DNA of 64,000 bases. Origin: a virus. The DNA lies in the IMG/VR virus record IMGVR_UViG_3300032156_000001, positions 1-64,000 of that record. One strand, written 5' to 3'. This document shows, in pieces, positions 56,522-64,000 of the stretch (position 1 is its first letter; every line of letters begins with the position of its first letter). The position numbers and the translations under genes were made by a program. The notes under the pieces were generated by a model. That model saw nothing but the letters and a program-made list of their open reading frames with translations. It was not told the DNA's origin and searched no databases.

Positions 56522-57526
56522 TTGACGCTTGACGTTCGTGACACGGCTCCGTTGATGGACAGCCAAGAGCCGGCCGACGTGCACGTCCTCTATTCGGCGC
56601 GGCAGCTCGGCAACGACCTGCTGCCCGCTTGGATCGTGCACTTCCTGCGGGAGCACTGGCGGACCGGCGCGCGGGCCTTCGACGTGGACGGCCTGCGTGA
56701 CAGTAGATACAACTCCGACTTCAGCGAATCGGCGAAGGCGCTGGTCCTGCTGGACGCCGTGGAGTTCTACACGAAGAACCGGCTGCGGCTTAACGGGCGC
56801 GCCTGGACCTGCGCCTGCGCGTGGTGCTACGACTCCATCCATCCGTTCAAGACGGCGGCGTTGCCGCCCTCCGAGGTGGGCGTCCACGCCGTGTTCTCCA
56901 ACTGCGCGTCGTTCGTGAAGGAGCTGCCGGCGATGATACCGGCGGCCTTCTGCTGGAAGCCGCAGCGGCCGACGCCGCCGAAGAAGCCTTTCCCGCGGTC
57001 GGGCCGTATAGGGGCGGTGCTGCCCAATGTGGCGGACAGAGACTTCTGCCTGCTTGAGCGCGCGCGGTCCATCGCTGAGTCTGTGGGCAAACCGGCTAGC
57101 TTCACGGTCTATCTGCCGGCGTTCGCGACCATTTCCGATCTGCCCGTCAGTTTGGCGAAGCACGCCGTCGTGGGCGACAGCGAATCGTTCGGGCTGGACC
57201 GGCTCGACGCGGTGATACCCGCGCCGCGCCTGACCGACTACCGGCACGGCATCGTGCCGCCCGAACTGCTTCAGGCCCTCCTGTACGGCAAGCCTGTGCT
57301 GGCGATCTACCATCCTGCGCTGGATGCCGTAGTCCCCCACGCGCATTTCCTGCTGCGGTCGCTGTCGGCGTTCGACGAGGCCGTCGCGGCGGCGCTGGAA
57401 CTCAAGGACCTGCCGAGACTGGACCCCGACGACGAGAATGTGCGCAAGGATCTCAACACGACCCCGGAGCGGTTCGTCGACCTCGTGATGACGGCCGCGC
57501 AGAACTGGCTGAGGAGGAAGCCTTGA
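56522..57526 (+). CDS. Possible GT-B-like glycosyltransferase
   Basis: 334 residues from TTG 56522, seven bases after AAGGGAGGG. The C-terminal half has a strand-helix pattern with PPELLQALLYGKPVLAIYHP (about 240-259), which resembles the nucleotide-sugar-binding end of GT-B glycosyltransferases (E..A..G.PVL). The N-terminal half has CACAWCYDSIHPF and no known motif. The call is tentative. Confidence 0.45.
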   Translation: MTLDVRDTAPLMDSQEPADVHVLYSARQLGNDLLPAWIVHFLREHWRTGARAFDVDGLRDSRYNSDFSESAKALVLLDAVEFYTKNRLRLNGRAWTCACAWCYDSIHPFKTAALPPSEVGVHAVFSNCASFVKELPAMIPAAFCWKPQRPTPPKKPFPRSGRIGAVLPNVADRDFCLLERARSIAESVGKPASFTVYLPAFATISDLPVSLAKHAVVGDSESFGLDRLDAVIPAPRLTDYRHGIVPPELLQALLYGKPVLAIYHPALDAVVPHAHFLLRSLSAFDEAVAAALELKDLPRLDPDDENVRKDLNTTPERFVDLVMTAAQNWLRRKP

Positions 57527-58398
57527 GCGAGTCGGAGCCGGGCCGGATCGACTTCGCCGGCCCCAACAGGCGGTACTGGCAGCTGATGGACGGCGCCGGG
57601 CGCGGCCTGCTCGGCGAGGCCCTGACCGACGATGCCGTGGTGGAGTACACCGACGGCCTGTGGCGGGTGCTGGCGCCCGGCGAGCCGGTCACGATGGCGG
57701 TCCGGCAGATGATGGCCGCCTACGTCGGCAGGACGCTCGACTGGCAGGTGCGCCGCTCGATCTTCTGGCGGCTGGCGGCCGCGTTCGACCGGCTGCTGGA
57801 CAACGAGAAGGTGGACACGCAGTTCACGCAGACGGCGCCGTACTGGACCGGCCTGCGCGTCCTGGACGCCTGGTACTCGCGGCCGTCGCGCGAAGGCAAG
57901 TCGATGGTGGACGTGTCCATGTTCGTGTACGGCGGCCCGTTCGCCGGTCTCGACTTCACGCAGCGGGTGCCGTGGCGCTGGCTGATGCGCGTGCTGGCCT
58001 GGGACGTCGGCTTCACGCGGTTCAAGCGCGTCCACATAGGCGAGCTGGTGCAGGCGCGGCTGATAGGGCTGCTGGACACGTCGGAGGTCGGCCGCCCCAA
58101 GCTGGCGGAGTACCGCGGCAAGGCGGGGATAAAGGCGTTCAACCGGGGGCTCAGGAAAGACAGGCAGTTCTGCCGGCTGGGACTGGCTGGCCATGAGTGC
58201 TGGTCTTGCTGGATGGGCTACGCGTATGAGCCTGGCGTCATGGACCCGTGCATGAAGGCGGCCCACTCGCGGCGATGGGTGCAGCGGCCGTGCAAGGCGT
58301 GCGGGCACGACGGCTGGTTCGACCCGGGGTACGACACGTTCACGTGCCTTCGCTGCGTGGCGCGCGACAACGATCTGAGGCAACGGATAGGCGGATGA
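57523..58398 (+). CDS. Hypothetical protein with cysteine clusters
   Basis: 291 residues from TTG 57523, overlapping the previous stop. Trp/Arg-rich body (WRWLMRVLAWDVGF). The C-terminal ~75 residues hold CWSCWMGY, CKACGHDGW and CLRCVAR, enough for two zinc ribbons. Family unknown; it follows the GT-B-like gene in the same unit. Confidence 0.7.
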   Translation: MSESEPGRIDFAGPNRRYWQLMDGAGRGLLGEALTDDAVVEYTDGLWRVLAPGEPVTMAVRQMMAAYVGRTLDWQVRRSIFWRLAAAFDRLLDNEKVDTQFTQTAPYWTGLRVLDAWYSRPSREGKSMVDVSMFVYGGPFAGLDFTQRVPWRWLMRVLAWDVGFTRFKRVHIGELVQARLIGLLDTSEVGRPKLAEYRGKAGIKAFNRGLRKDRQFCRLGLAGHECWSCWMGYAYEPGVMDPCMKAAHSRRWVQRPCKACGHDGWFDPGYDTFTCLRCVARDNDLRQRIGG

Positions 58399-58402
58399 TG
58401 CC

Positions 58403-58618
58403 ATGCTGCGCTGCCTGCTGTGCGAACTGGTGATGGAGCCGATCGGCATCCCGCCTGCCTGCCCGAACTGCGGGGCCAAGGTGCTGCCGTGCGATCCCGT
58501 CGATGAGCTGAGGACGGTGCAGGACAGGATGGACTGGCTGCGGCAACAGGTAACTCGGAGGACGGGCAATGGTGATGCAGGTTCGGGACGGGAGCGGCAA
58601 GGGCTGGTACGCGCCTAA
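58403..58618 (+). CDS. Small rubredoxin-like zinc-ribbon protein
   Basis: 71 residues. CLLCELVM...CPNCGAKV (4-27) is a short zinc ribbon, followed by a charged helix with DRMDWLRQQV. The end overlaps the next gene by 50 bases. Family unknown. Confidence 0.65.
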   Translation: MLRCLLCELVMEPIGIPPACPNCGAKVLPCDPVDELRTVQDRMDWLRQQVTRRTGNGDAGSGRERQGLVRA

Positions 58619-58991
58619 CAGGGACCTTGCGTATGTTCTGCCGTCCCTGGTGAGCGCCACCCTGCACGCGATGGGTGACTGCAAGGCCGTTCCCAACATC
58701 GACGCGGAGTCGGTGGGCAAGGTGGCCGTAGCGCTGGCGAAGATCTTTCTCGATATCGCGGGCGACAAGCCGCCTGACAAGTTCGCAGTCCTGGAGCGCC
58801 TGCTGGAACTGGAGAAGGAGCAGCCGGCCGCCGTCCGCGAGGTGTGCTGGTCGCTCTTCAAGGTGCTCATGGGTGCCTACAGGCAGTGGGTCGGCGAGGT
58901 CAGGCCGAAGACGCCGGACGACAAGCCGCTGGAGACGGCGGAGCTGAAGCAGCTGCTGGCCCGCTTCGCCTCGCCGGAAGGGAAAAGCTGA
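58569..58991 (+). CDS. Hypothetical helical protein
   Basis: 140 residues after CGGAGGACGGGC. Alpha-helical with Leu/Glu-rich repeats (VLERLLELEKEQPAA) and one hydrophobic helix (VAVALAKIFLDIAG). Touches the next start. Family unknown. Confidence 0.65.
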   Translation: MVMQVRDGSGKGWYAPNRDLAYVLPSLVSATLHAMGDCKAVPNIDAESVGKVAVALAKIFLDIAGDKPPDKFAVLERLLELEKEQPAAVREVCWSLFKVLMGAYRQWVGEVRPKTPDDKPLETAELKQLLARFASPEGKS

Positions 58992-59296
58992 TGAAGGTTC
59001 CGAGAAGAGCCCGCCGGCCGGCTCGTGACTTCCTGGGCAGGCGGCTGACGCGGTTGATCAAGGAGTACCACGAGCACCGCAACCAGCAGTACCGACAGCC
59101 GTGGGACGAGGCGGCGGATCTCCGTAGGATCGAAAGGTGCTGGTCCGTCCGCGCGATCGGCGGCGGGTTCCAGTCGTGCTGCGGCACGTTCCACTTCTAC
59201 ATCCGCGGAAGAAGTGACCACGTCGAGGTGGCCGCGAACAGATACTGGCAGCCCAGGATGGCTGACGGCAGCGTGCCCGGCTCCCTCCTGGGCTAA
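58991..59296 (+). CDS. Hypothetical basic protein
   Basis: 101 residues; ATG overlaps the previous stop. First half very basic (RRARRPARDFLGRRLTRLIK), second half beta-rich with GFQSCCGTFHFYIRGR. Probably nucleic-acid binding. Family unknown. Confidence 0.65.
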   Translation: MKVPRRARRPARDFLGRRLTRLIKEYHEHRNQQYRQPWDEAADLRRIERCWSVRAIGGGFQSCCGTFHFYIRGRSDHVEVAANRYWQPRMADGSVPGSLLG

Positions 59297-59307
59297 GGAG
59301 GCCGACC

Positions 59308-59952
59308 ATGGTGCTCGATCGCATCGGAAAGCTGTGCCCGGGCGGGAAGCTGCCTAACGACTACATCGTCTTCGACTTGGAGACGACTGGGCGGAGCATC
59401 TATTCCGATCGCGCGATCGAGCTGGGGTTCGTGGGAGTGTCGGACAGGAAGATAGCCTTCGAGCTGTCTTGGCTGGTGAACTGGAACATAGCGGTCCCGC
59501 CCGACGCGACGGCCAAGAATCACATCACGACCGAAATGGCCATGAGCGGGAAGTGGGGCCCGCGGCTGTTGCCGATGCTGCATCCGGTCCTGGAGGATTG
59601 GGCGTCCAGATACGTGTTCGTAGGCCACAACCTGATGAAGTTCGACGTGCCGCTGTTCAGGACCGAGCTGGCCAAGCTGGGGCTGAAATGGAACATCAGC
59701 GAGGACCAGATGATCGACACGCTCGGCATGGCCCGCGCGGTGTTCCTGAAGGAGGGCCCTTCCAACGGGGAGACGCTCGGCGGGTTCATGCGCCGGATGG
59801 TCAACAAGCCTGTCGGCGGCTTCTCTATGGACACCCTGACGGTGGACCTTAAGCTGGAACGGCATCTGAAAGCGGGCGAGACGACCCATAGGGCCGGGCC
59901 GGACTGCCGGCTCGAGCACTATCTTTTGGAGGAGCTTCGCAATGGCGGCTGA
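59308..59952 (+). CDS. DEDD-family 3'-5' exonuclease (DnaQ/RNase T-like)
   Basis: 214 residues after AAGGAGG. Exo I VFDLETTG with Asp23 and Glu25, Exo II GHNLMKFDVPLF with Asp near 111, Exo III HRAGPDCRLEHYLL with His and Asp near 192-197, i.e. the DEDDh type. A single-domain exonuclease of normal length. Roles include proofreading, mRNA or tRNA trimming; the nearby RNA genes make RNA trimming conceivable, but that is inference. Confidence 0.9.
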   Translation: MVLDRIGKLCPGGKLPNDYIVFDLETTGRSIYSDRAIELGFVGVSDRKIAFELSWLVNWNIAVPPDATAKNHITTEMAMSGKWGPRLLPMLHPVLEDWASRYVFVGHNLMKFDVPLFRTELAKLGLKWNISEDQMIDTLGMARAVFLKEGPSNGETLGGFMRRMVNKPVGGFSMDTLTVDLKLERHLKAGETTHRAGPDCRLEHYLLEELRNGG

Positions 59953-60172
59953 GACGTCCGGCGGGGAGAGATTCATTCAAGGCCTATGTACTGGCGGCAT
60001 GATCGCGTTCCTTCTCACGGCTCTTTTTATGGCCGGTCCGATCGAAAGAGACCGGGACGAGTTGAAGGCCGAGGCTGCCAGACGGGGACATGCGGAGTTT
60101 TTTCTGCCGGAAGGCAAATCGTATCCTGTGTGGCGGTGGAAGGAACTTCCCTCTGAGAAGGCCAAGCCATAA
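59942..60172 (+). CDS. Small single-span membrane protein
   Basis: 76 residues, ATG after GGAGGAGCTTCGC. One hydrophobic span GLCTGGMIAFLLTALFMAG (about 14-32), then a charged, probably soluble tail. Function unknown; overlaps the exonuclease gene by 11 bases. Confidence 0.65.
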   Translation: MAAETSGGERFIQGLCTGGMIAFLLTALFMAGPIERDRDELKAEAARRGHAEFFLPEGKSYPVWRWKELPSEKAKP

Positions 60173-60181
60173 GGAGACGGA

Positions 60182-60889
60182 ATGTCGATCTTGGTTGCAG
60201 GCATCGACGCCGGGTTCGTGCATACCGGCTGGGCGCTCGTGAAGTTGTACGGCCCGGCCGACCGTCCTGGCAGGCCAGGACAGCCGGCTGGCAGGATGGA
60301 CGAACTGATCAGCGTGGGCGTGATAAGGCCCAAGGACGACGGACTTGTCCCGGCGTCCTTTCATCCCGCGCCGGACTACGCTGTCACGCTGGGCGACAAG
60401 GTCGTGTACTCCGACGCCGGCCTGTGCGTGCGGCTGGTAGACAACCTCTGCGATGTGCTATGGGGCGCTCGGGCCGCGTTCATCGAGCTGCCAAGCGGCG
60501 GGTCGCAGGGTGCGCGGGCGGGCAGGTGCATGGGCATGTCCACCGCGGTCGTCGTGACGACGATGCGGTTGTTCGGCCGGGTGCACGATTCGACGCGGGC
60601 ACCGGTGCTGTTTGAGGGCCATGAGATCTACGCGCCCGACGACGTGGAGAAGGCGCTGGGCATCCACCTGACGCCCGGCGAGGCGAAGGCGATGAAGAAG
60701 GGCGACAAGACCAAGTGGAAGAAGGAGCGCATCCGCGAGGCGGTCGTGCGCGCGTTTCCGGCATTCGACGATTGGCCGCCCGTCAAGAACGACACGCAGG
60801 ACGCCTACGACGCCGTGGCGGCGTTCCTGTGCGCGCGGAAGCGCAATCTGCTGTACGGGGAGTTGGTCCGGCGTATCGAGGAGCGCTAA
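60182..60889 (+). CDS. RuvC-like Holliday-junction resolvase
   Basis: 235 residues after AAGGAGACGG. RNase H-like core: VAGIDAGFVHTGWAL with Asp9, AAFIELPSGGSQGARAG with the conserved Glu (about 101), and TQDAYDAVAAFLCARK near the end with two Asp. This is the RuvC pattern D...E...D(x2)D. It would cut branched DNA before packaging or in recombination. A Lys-rich insertion at about 165-180. Confidence 0.82.
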   Translation: MSILVAGIDAGFVHTGWALVKLYGPADRPGRPGQPAGRMDELISVGVIRPKDDGLVPASFHPAPDYAVTLGDKVVYSDAGLCVRLVDNLCDVLWGARAAFIELPSGGSQGARAGRCMGMSTAVVVTTMRLFGRVHDSTRAPVLFEGHEIYAPDDVEKALGIHLTPGEAKAMKKGDKTKWKKERIREAVVRAFPAFDDWPPVKNDTQDAYDAVAAFLCARKRNLLYGELVRRIEER

Positions 60890-61078
60890 ATGCAAGTGAA
60901 GAAGCTGTCCGTAATCGTGGAGCCTTCGGTAGCTGACATCGACGATTTGCGCAGAAGCCTGCTGTTCCAACAAGGCTTCTTCCCGGGCGCAAAGAGCGAA
61001 ACGCGGCGTACGGCCGTCGAAACGGCTATCGGGGTCGTCTGCCGCTGGCTGGCTCGCAGGGAAATAGAGATAAAGTGA
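60890..61078 (+). CDS. Hypothetical small protein
   Basis: 62 residues; ATG directly after the resolvase stop. Strand-like MQVKKLSVIVEP followed by helices. Third-position bases are less GC-biased than in neighbours. Family unknown. Confidence 0.6.
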   Translation: MQVKKLSVIVEPSVADIDDLRRSLLFQQGFFPGAKSETRRTAVETAIGVVCRWLARREIEIK

Positions 61079-61110
61079 GCGAACCGGAGAAAATAGGTGA
61101 AAGGGGAAAC

Positions 61111-62241
61111 ATGGCCGTCGAGATTCCAGGCAGGGAAGGCGAGGACAAGATCAGGAAAGCCGAGGCGTTGATAGCCAGCGGGGCGAAGCCGCACATCGTG
61201 AAGCCGGGTCCGGACGGGAAGCCGATGCTGTTCATGCCCGACGGCGTGACGCCGTACGTGCCGCCCAAGGCGGAAGCCGGGCAGGCGCAGGAGGAGAGGC
61301 GCTACGACCTACCCGAGGACGTTCTCGCCGAGGTGAAGCGGATCATCGAGTCGGACCAGGTCGCCGCGACGGCCATGACGACCATCATCCACGCCTTCAC
61401 GCTGGTCGAGCTGGCCAAGATGAAGCTGATCGACAGGGACGACGTGACCGACATCGTCCTGCGCGCCATGGTGATGGTTGCCCATGAGCGGACCTTCGGC
61501 AAGGCCGACATCGAGTCCATCCGGGTCATGCTGAAGAAGCTGGAAGGGCCGATGCCGAAGCTGGCGCGGAAGTGGTTCGCGTCGATGGAGATCGAGGAGC
61601 GGGCCCGCAGGAAGGAGATGAAGGAGAAGGCGGAGCGGCTGGGCAAGGACGGGCTGGCGCTGCCGACGCCGTCGCTGCGCAAGCTGTTCAAGCACGGCTT
61701 CTGGCCGTGCCGCGTCCTGGTCCTGCAGGGGCCGCAGCCCGCTGCGGTGCGCGAGGCGTGCCGGCGCTGCGCCATGGAGCAGCACGCGCGGAAGATAGGC
61801 CGGGTGACCTACCTGGCTGGCGCGATCCAGGAGGGCGAGCAGGCGTACTTCGCCGATAAGGTCGTGCCCGTTGGTGAGTGGTCGGGCATAGCCGCCGGCG
61901 ACGGCAAGCTGCGCACCGGCCTGAACAAGCTGTGCGCCGACGACACGCTCCTGCTGGTGATCGAGAGCCTGGACAACGCCAACCCGACGCCGCCCATCGA
62001 GGGCCAGTTCACGGAGGATTACAAGGCGTCGGCGGTGACGCGGCTGTTCAAGTGGGCGTCGCGGAACCTCGTCGGCGTGATCGTCGGCGACTGCACTGAG
62101 CGGCAGGACAAGCCGACGGACTACGGCGACGACATGGTCCCGCGCTGCAAGGTGGCGCTGAAGGAGCTGGACGCTGCCAAGGCGGAGCCGGGCGCGCTGT
62201 ACATCGGCGACGACCCCCTGGCGCTGAGGACGGGAGGCTGA
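61111..62241 (+). CDS. P-loop-like protein with degenerate Walker A
   Basis: 376 residues from ATG 61111, after AAAGGGG; GTG 61075 would add 12. The second half looks RecA-like: strand CRVLVLQGPQPAA (a P-loop without Lys), helix, then TLLLVIESLDNANP as a Walker B-like strand, and LVGVIVGDCTE as a following strand. The first half is helical. Possibly a non-catalytic ATPase paralog; tentative. Confidence 0.5.
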   Translation: MAVEIPGREGEDKIRKAEALIASGAKPHIVKPGPDGKPMLFMPDGVTPYVPPKAEAGQAQEERRYDLPEDVLAEVKRIIESDQVAATAMTTIIHAFTLVELAKMKLIDRDDVTDIVLRAMVMVAHERTFGKADIESIRVMLKKLEGPMPKLARKWFASMEIEERARRKEMKEKAERLGKDGLALPTPSLRKLFKHGFWPCRVLVLQGPQPAAVREACRRCAMEQHARKIGRVTYLAGAIQEGEQAYFADKVVPVGEWSGIAAGDGKLRTGLNKLCADDTLLLVIESLDNANPTPPIEGQFTEDYKASAVTRLFKWASRNLVGVIVGDCTERQDKPTDYGDDMVPRCKVALKELDAAKAEPGALYIGDDPLALRTGG

Positions 62242-62242
62242 C

Positions 62243-62851
62243 ATGGTCGACGTGCTGGATTGGGCGGAGCAGCGGCGCGGCAGCTACCAGGAAGTGAAGC
62301 TGCCGAAGCCGGGTTCGCTCAAGCAGCTGGATGCCGACGGGTATGCCGCGTTCTCGCTGGCGCCCGTCGCGAACTACGTGCCCGACATCGACGACCGGCG
62401 GCTGTTCGGCAGGTTCGCCGGCGAGCCGAACGCCGCCAAGCCCGGCGAGATCCGGGTGGCGGCGTTCGAGCTCAGCTACCCCGCGGTGGCCAACTGCGGC
62501 ATGCACGGCCTTCGGCTGCACTGCATGGATAAGCCCAGCTACGCCTGGTTCAAGCAGTGGATGCTCGCGCAGGGCTTCCTGGACCCGTTCCATGAGAACT
62601 ACTACACGGTCAGGGCCCGCGGCTGCCCGGTGATGGACCCGTTCGTCCACATGTCCAACAAGGGGCCCGACGTGGGAACCTCGCTGGAGGTCTTCGCCGT
62701 GTCGAGCATGCGCGGCAACATGGTCCCGCGGCGCGTCAACCTGCCCGGGCACGACGCCGCGCCGATGTACATCACGTTCACCAGGGAGGAGCCGGATCCC
62801 GAGGTGGTCAAGATCGGGCTGGTCCTGCTGGAGCAAAGGAGGAAGAAATGA
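62243..62851 (+). CDS. Hypothetical protein
   Basis: 202 residues, ATG one base after the previous stop. Mixed alpha/beta, aromatic-rich (FKQWMLAQGFLDPFHENYY); VRARGCPVMDPF and MYITFTREEPD. No catalytic motif recognised. Overlaps the next gene by four bases. Confidence 0.65.
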   Translation: MVDVLDWAEQRRGSYQEVKLPKPGSLKQLDADGYAAFSLAPVANYVPDIDDRRLFGRFAGEPNAAKPGEIRVAAFELSYPAVANCGMHGLRLHCMDKPSYAWFKQWMLAQGFLDPFHENYYTVRARGCPVMDPFVHMSNKGPDVGTSLEVFAVSSMRGNMVPRRVNLPGHDAAPMYITFTREEPDPEVVKIGLVLLEQRRKK

Positions 62852-63114
62852 AGGTCGTCGTCACGCCGATATTTTCCACTGACCTTGCCGAACCGCCCAC
62901 CGACTGGCCGGGACTGACCGTCCGGCCGACGTTCTACCGCGGGAAGCTGCGCGCGAACGCGTTCACCGTCAAGAGCTACACCGAGGGCGGCGAGCTGCTG
63001 TGCACCGCGCTGATACAGGCCAGCGGCAAGGACGGCAGCCTGCACCTGCTGGACGTCAGCGCGCCCGTCACGGCGGAGATCGACAAGCCCGCCGAGAAGC
63101 CGGACAAGAGGTAG
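62848..63114 (+). CDS. Hypothetical small beta-rich protein
   Basis: 88 residues after AAAGGAGGAAG. Alternating strands (MKVVVTPIF; LTVRPTFY; ANAFTVKSY) and a Lys/Pro tail (EIDKPAEKPDKR). Family unknown. Confidence 0.65.
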   Translation: MKVVVTPIFSTDLAEPPTDWPGLTVRPTFYRGKLRANAFTVKSYTEGGELLCTALIQASGKDGSLHLLDVSAPVTAEIDKPAEKPDKR

Positions 63115-63116
63115 CG

Positions 63117-63557
63117 ATGAACCAGGTCATACGCGTCTTCGACGAACCGGAAGGAAAAGTGGGCGCTCTGTACGTCCTTGTGCAGCGGATCGAGGACGAG
63201 GCGGCCAAGCAGGGCTGGGGGATCCGCTCCGTCTCGGTGGTCATGGCCGACCGTCTGTACAAGGCGGTCGCCGTGATGGACCTGCCCGCCCCGCCCGAGA
63301 TCGTCCAGGAGCCCCGCGACGGGCGGAAGGACATCCCGCTCAAGGCCGGCGCGACGGCGCCGACGGTGCCGGCCTTCCTGAAGACCCCTGACGGGCTGAG
63401 GCCCGTGCAGGCGATGGCCGGCGTCTTCGGCGTGCCCGAGGGCGAGAAACTGTCGCCGACGGACGACGAGCCCGCGCCGCCGCCGCTCCTGTCGAAGTCG
63501 TGCGACCTGCGGAAGTACGGCGATGTGTTCGGCAACTTGGAGGAGCCCCATGCCTGA
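63117..63557 (+). CDS. Hypothetical protein
   Basis: 146 residues from ATG 63117, two bases after the previous stop. First ~65 residues look folded (GALYVLVQRIEDEA; VSVVMADRLYKAVAVMDL); the rest is Pro-rich and probably flexible. Overlaps the next gene. Confidence 0.65.
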   Translation: MNQVIRVFDEPEGKVGALYVLVQRIEDEAAKQGWGIRSVSVVMADRLYKAVAVMDLPAPPEIVQEPRDGRKDIPLKAGATAPTVPAFLKTPDGLRPVQAMAGVFGVPEGEKLSPTDDEPAPPPLLSKSCDLRKYGDVFGNLEEPHA

Positions 63558-63885
63558 GAATCCGGAGACGAAATCGACGGTGCCGGGACAGCCGCGGAAG
63601 GCGTCCTGCATCGCAGTGGTCCTTCCCGCCAAGGAGGGGGCGATACCCGTTCGCTTAGTCGCAGACAGCATTGATGACTTCCTGCCGCAACTCCACAAGA
63701 CGCTCATGGAAGTCAAGCACGGCTGGGCCACGCTGGTCATAGACGGCCAGCTGGCCAAGCTCTCGAACCCTATTCAGGTCTTCGTGCTGCGCGCGACTGT
63801 GAACGGTGGGCCGGTCGAGCATTCCGTCCACGCTACCGGCGCCCCGACGTTCGACGAAGGCGGCCGTTTCGACATCCTCAATTGA
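63550..63885 (+). CDS. Hypothetical protein
   Basis: 111 residues from ATG 63550, after GGAGGAG. Beta-rich (CIAVVLPAK; WATLVIDGQ; QVFVLRATV). No family recognised. The last 115 bases of the window (63886-64000) show no clear gene, only a loose repetition of GAAGCCGACG-like units. Confidence 0.65.
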   Translation: MPENPETKSTVPGQPRKASCIAVVLPAKEGAIPVRLVADSIDDFLPQLHKTLMEVKHGWATLVIDGQLAKLSNPIQVFVLRATVNGGPVEHSVHATGAPTFDEGGRFDILN

Positions 63886-64000
63886 AGCCGCCGGACGTGA
63901 AAGCCTAAGTGAAAGCCCTTACGAAGCCGACGTAGAAGCCGACGGTAAGCCGGAAGTCCGCGGCGGCCTGCGCGCTCGCGCGGCCGGCGGCAACCACCGG

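Noticed and set aside
63886-64000. Tandem repeat or gene start at the right edge
   Set aside because: Only loosely similar GAAGCC-type units are seen, no open frame with a ribosome binding site, and the window ends before more can be judged.

Overview
The window is a 64 kb slice of the genome of a large tailed bacteriophage. It is GC-rich (visibly above 60%), and almost all genes lie on the + strand, end to end, with ATGA/GTGA/TGATG overlaps and AGGAGG-type ribosome binding sites. The terminase large subunit is the only confident minus-strand gene. The replication genes are phage-type: SbcCD, an SF2 helicase, a DnaB-like helicase, a TOPRIM primase, a UDG-polymerase A fusion and a RecA-like protein. 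Capsid and tail genes are absent, so they lie outside the window. The host cannot be fixed from this sequence. Sigma70-like promoters (TTGAC/TTGCG, 16-17 bases, TATAAT-like) and a bacterial-type tmRNA show that it is a bacterium.

Layout. 1-2.5 kb: small unknown genes and a structured non-coding stretch. 2.5-4.3 kb: terL on the minus strand. 4.3-11.6 kb: small unknown genes, a DUF1599-like protein and the sbcD gene, which is preceded by an unusual set of competing CT/AG hairpins. 11.6-26 kb: the DNA replication and recombination block (sbcC, helicase, DnaB-like helicase, primase, polymerase with an intein, unknown protein, RecA-like). 26-35.4 kb: a regulator with its own promoter, a vWA protein, a nuclease-like protein, a DUF932-like protein and several zinc-ribbon proteins. 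35.4-36.7 kb: a non-coding, highly structured stretch with a repeated promoter-like element and a tRNA-like element, then two small genes. 38.5-42.7 kb: an RNA-biology island. It holds a TROVE/Ro60 gene and then about 1.4 kb of non-coding DNA with its own promoter, containing five related Y-RNA-like elements (two with tRNA-like modules) and a complete tmRNA gene. 42.7-46.0 kb: a ubiquitin-like conjugation cassette (ubiquitin-like protein, E2-like, unknown, JAB/JAMM protease, E1-like). 46-64 kb: mostly unknown genes, plus a HisE/MazG-like protein, a methyltransferase, a sigma factor, two paralogous glycosyltransferase-like proteins, a DEDD exonuclease and a RuvC-like resolvase.

How it fits together. 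The replication block can copy and repair phage DNA largely independently of the host. The sigma factor and the XRE-type regulator suggest staged transcription. The most striking part is 38.5-46 kb. An RNA-chaperone system (Ro60 plus tandem Y RNAs), a ribosome-rescue RNA and a complete ubiquitin-like modification module stand next to each other, so the phage carries its own RNA quality-control and protein-tagging functions. An 18-bp palindrome (TTTCCAA-N4-TTGGAAA) recurs four times between genes and once inside sbcD.

Limits. All calls come from reading the sequence and the translated frames. No database search or folding program was run. RNA structures were paired by eye.
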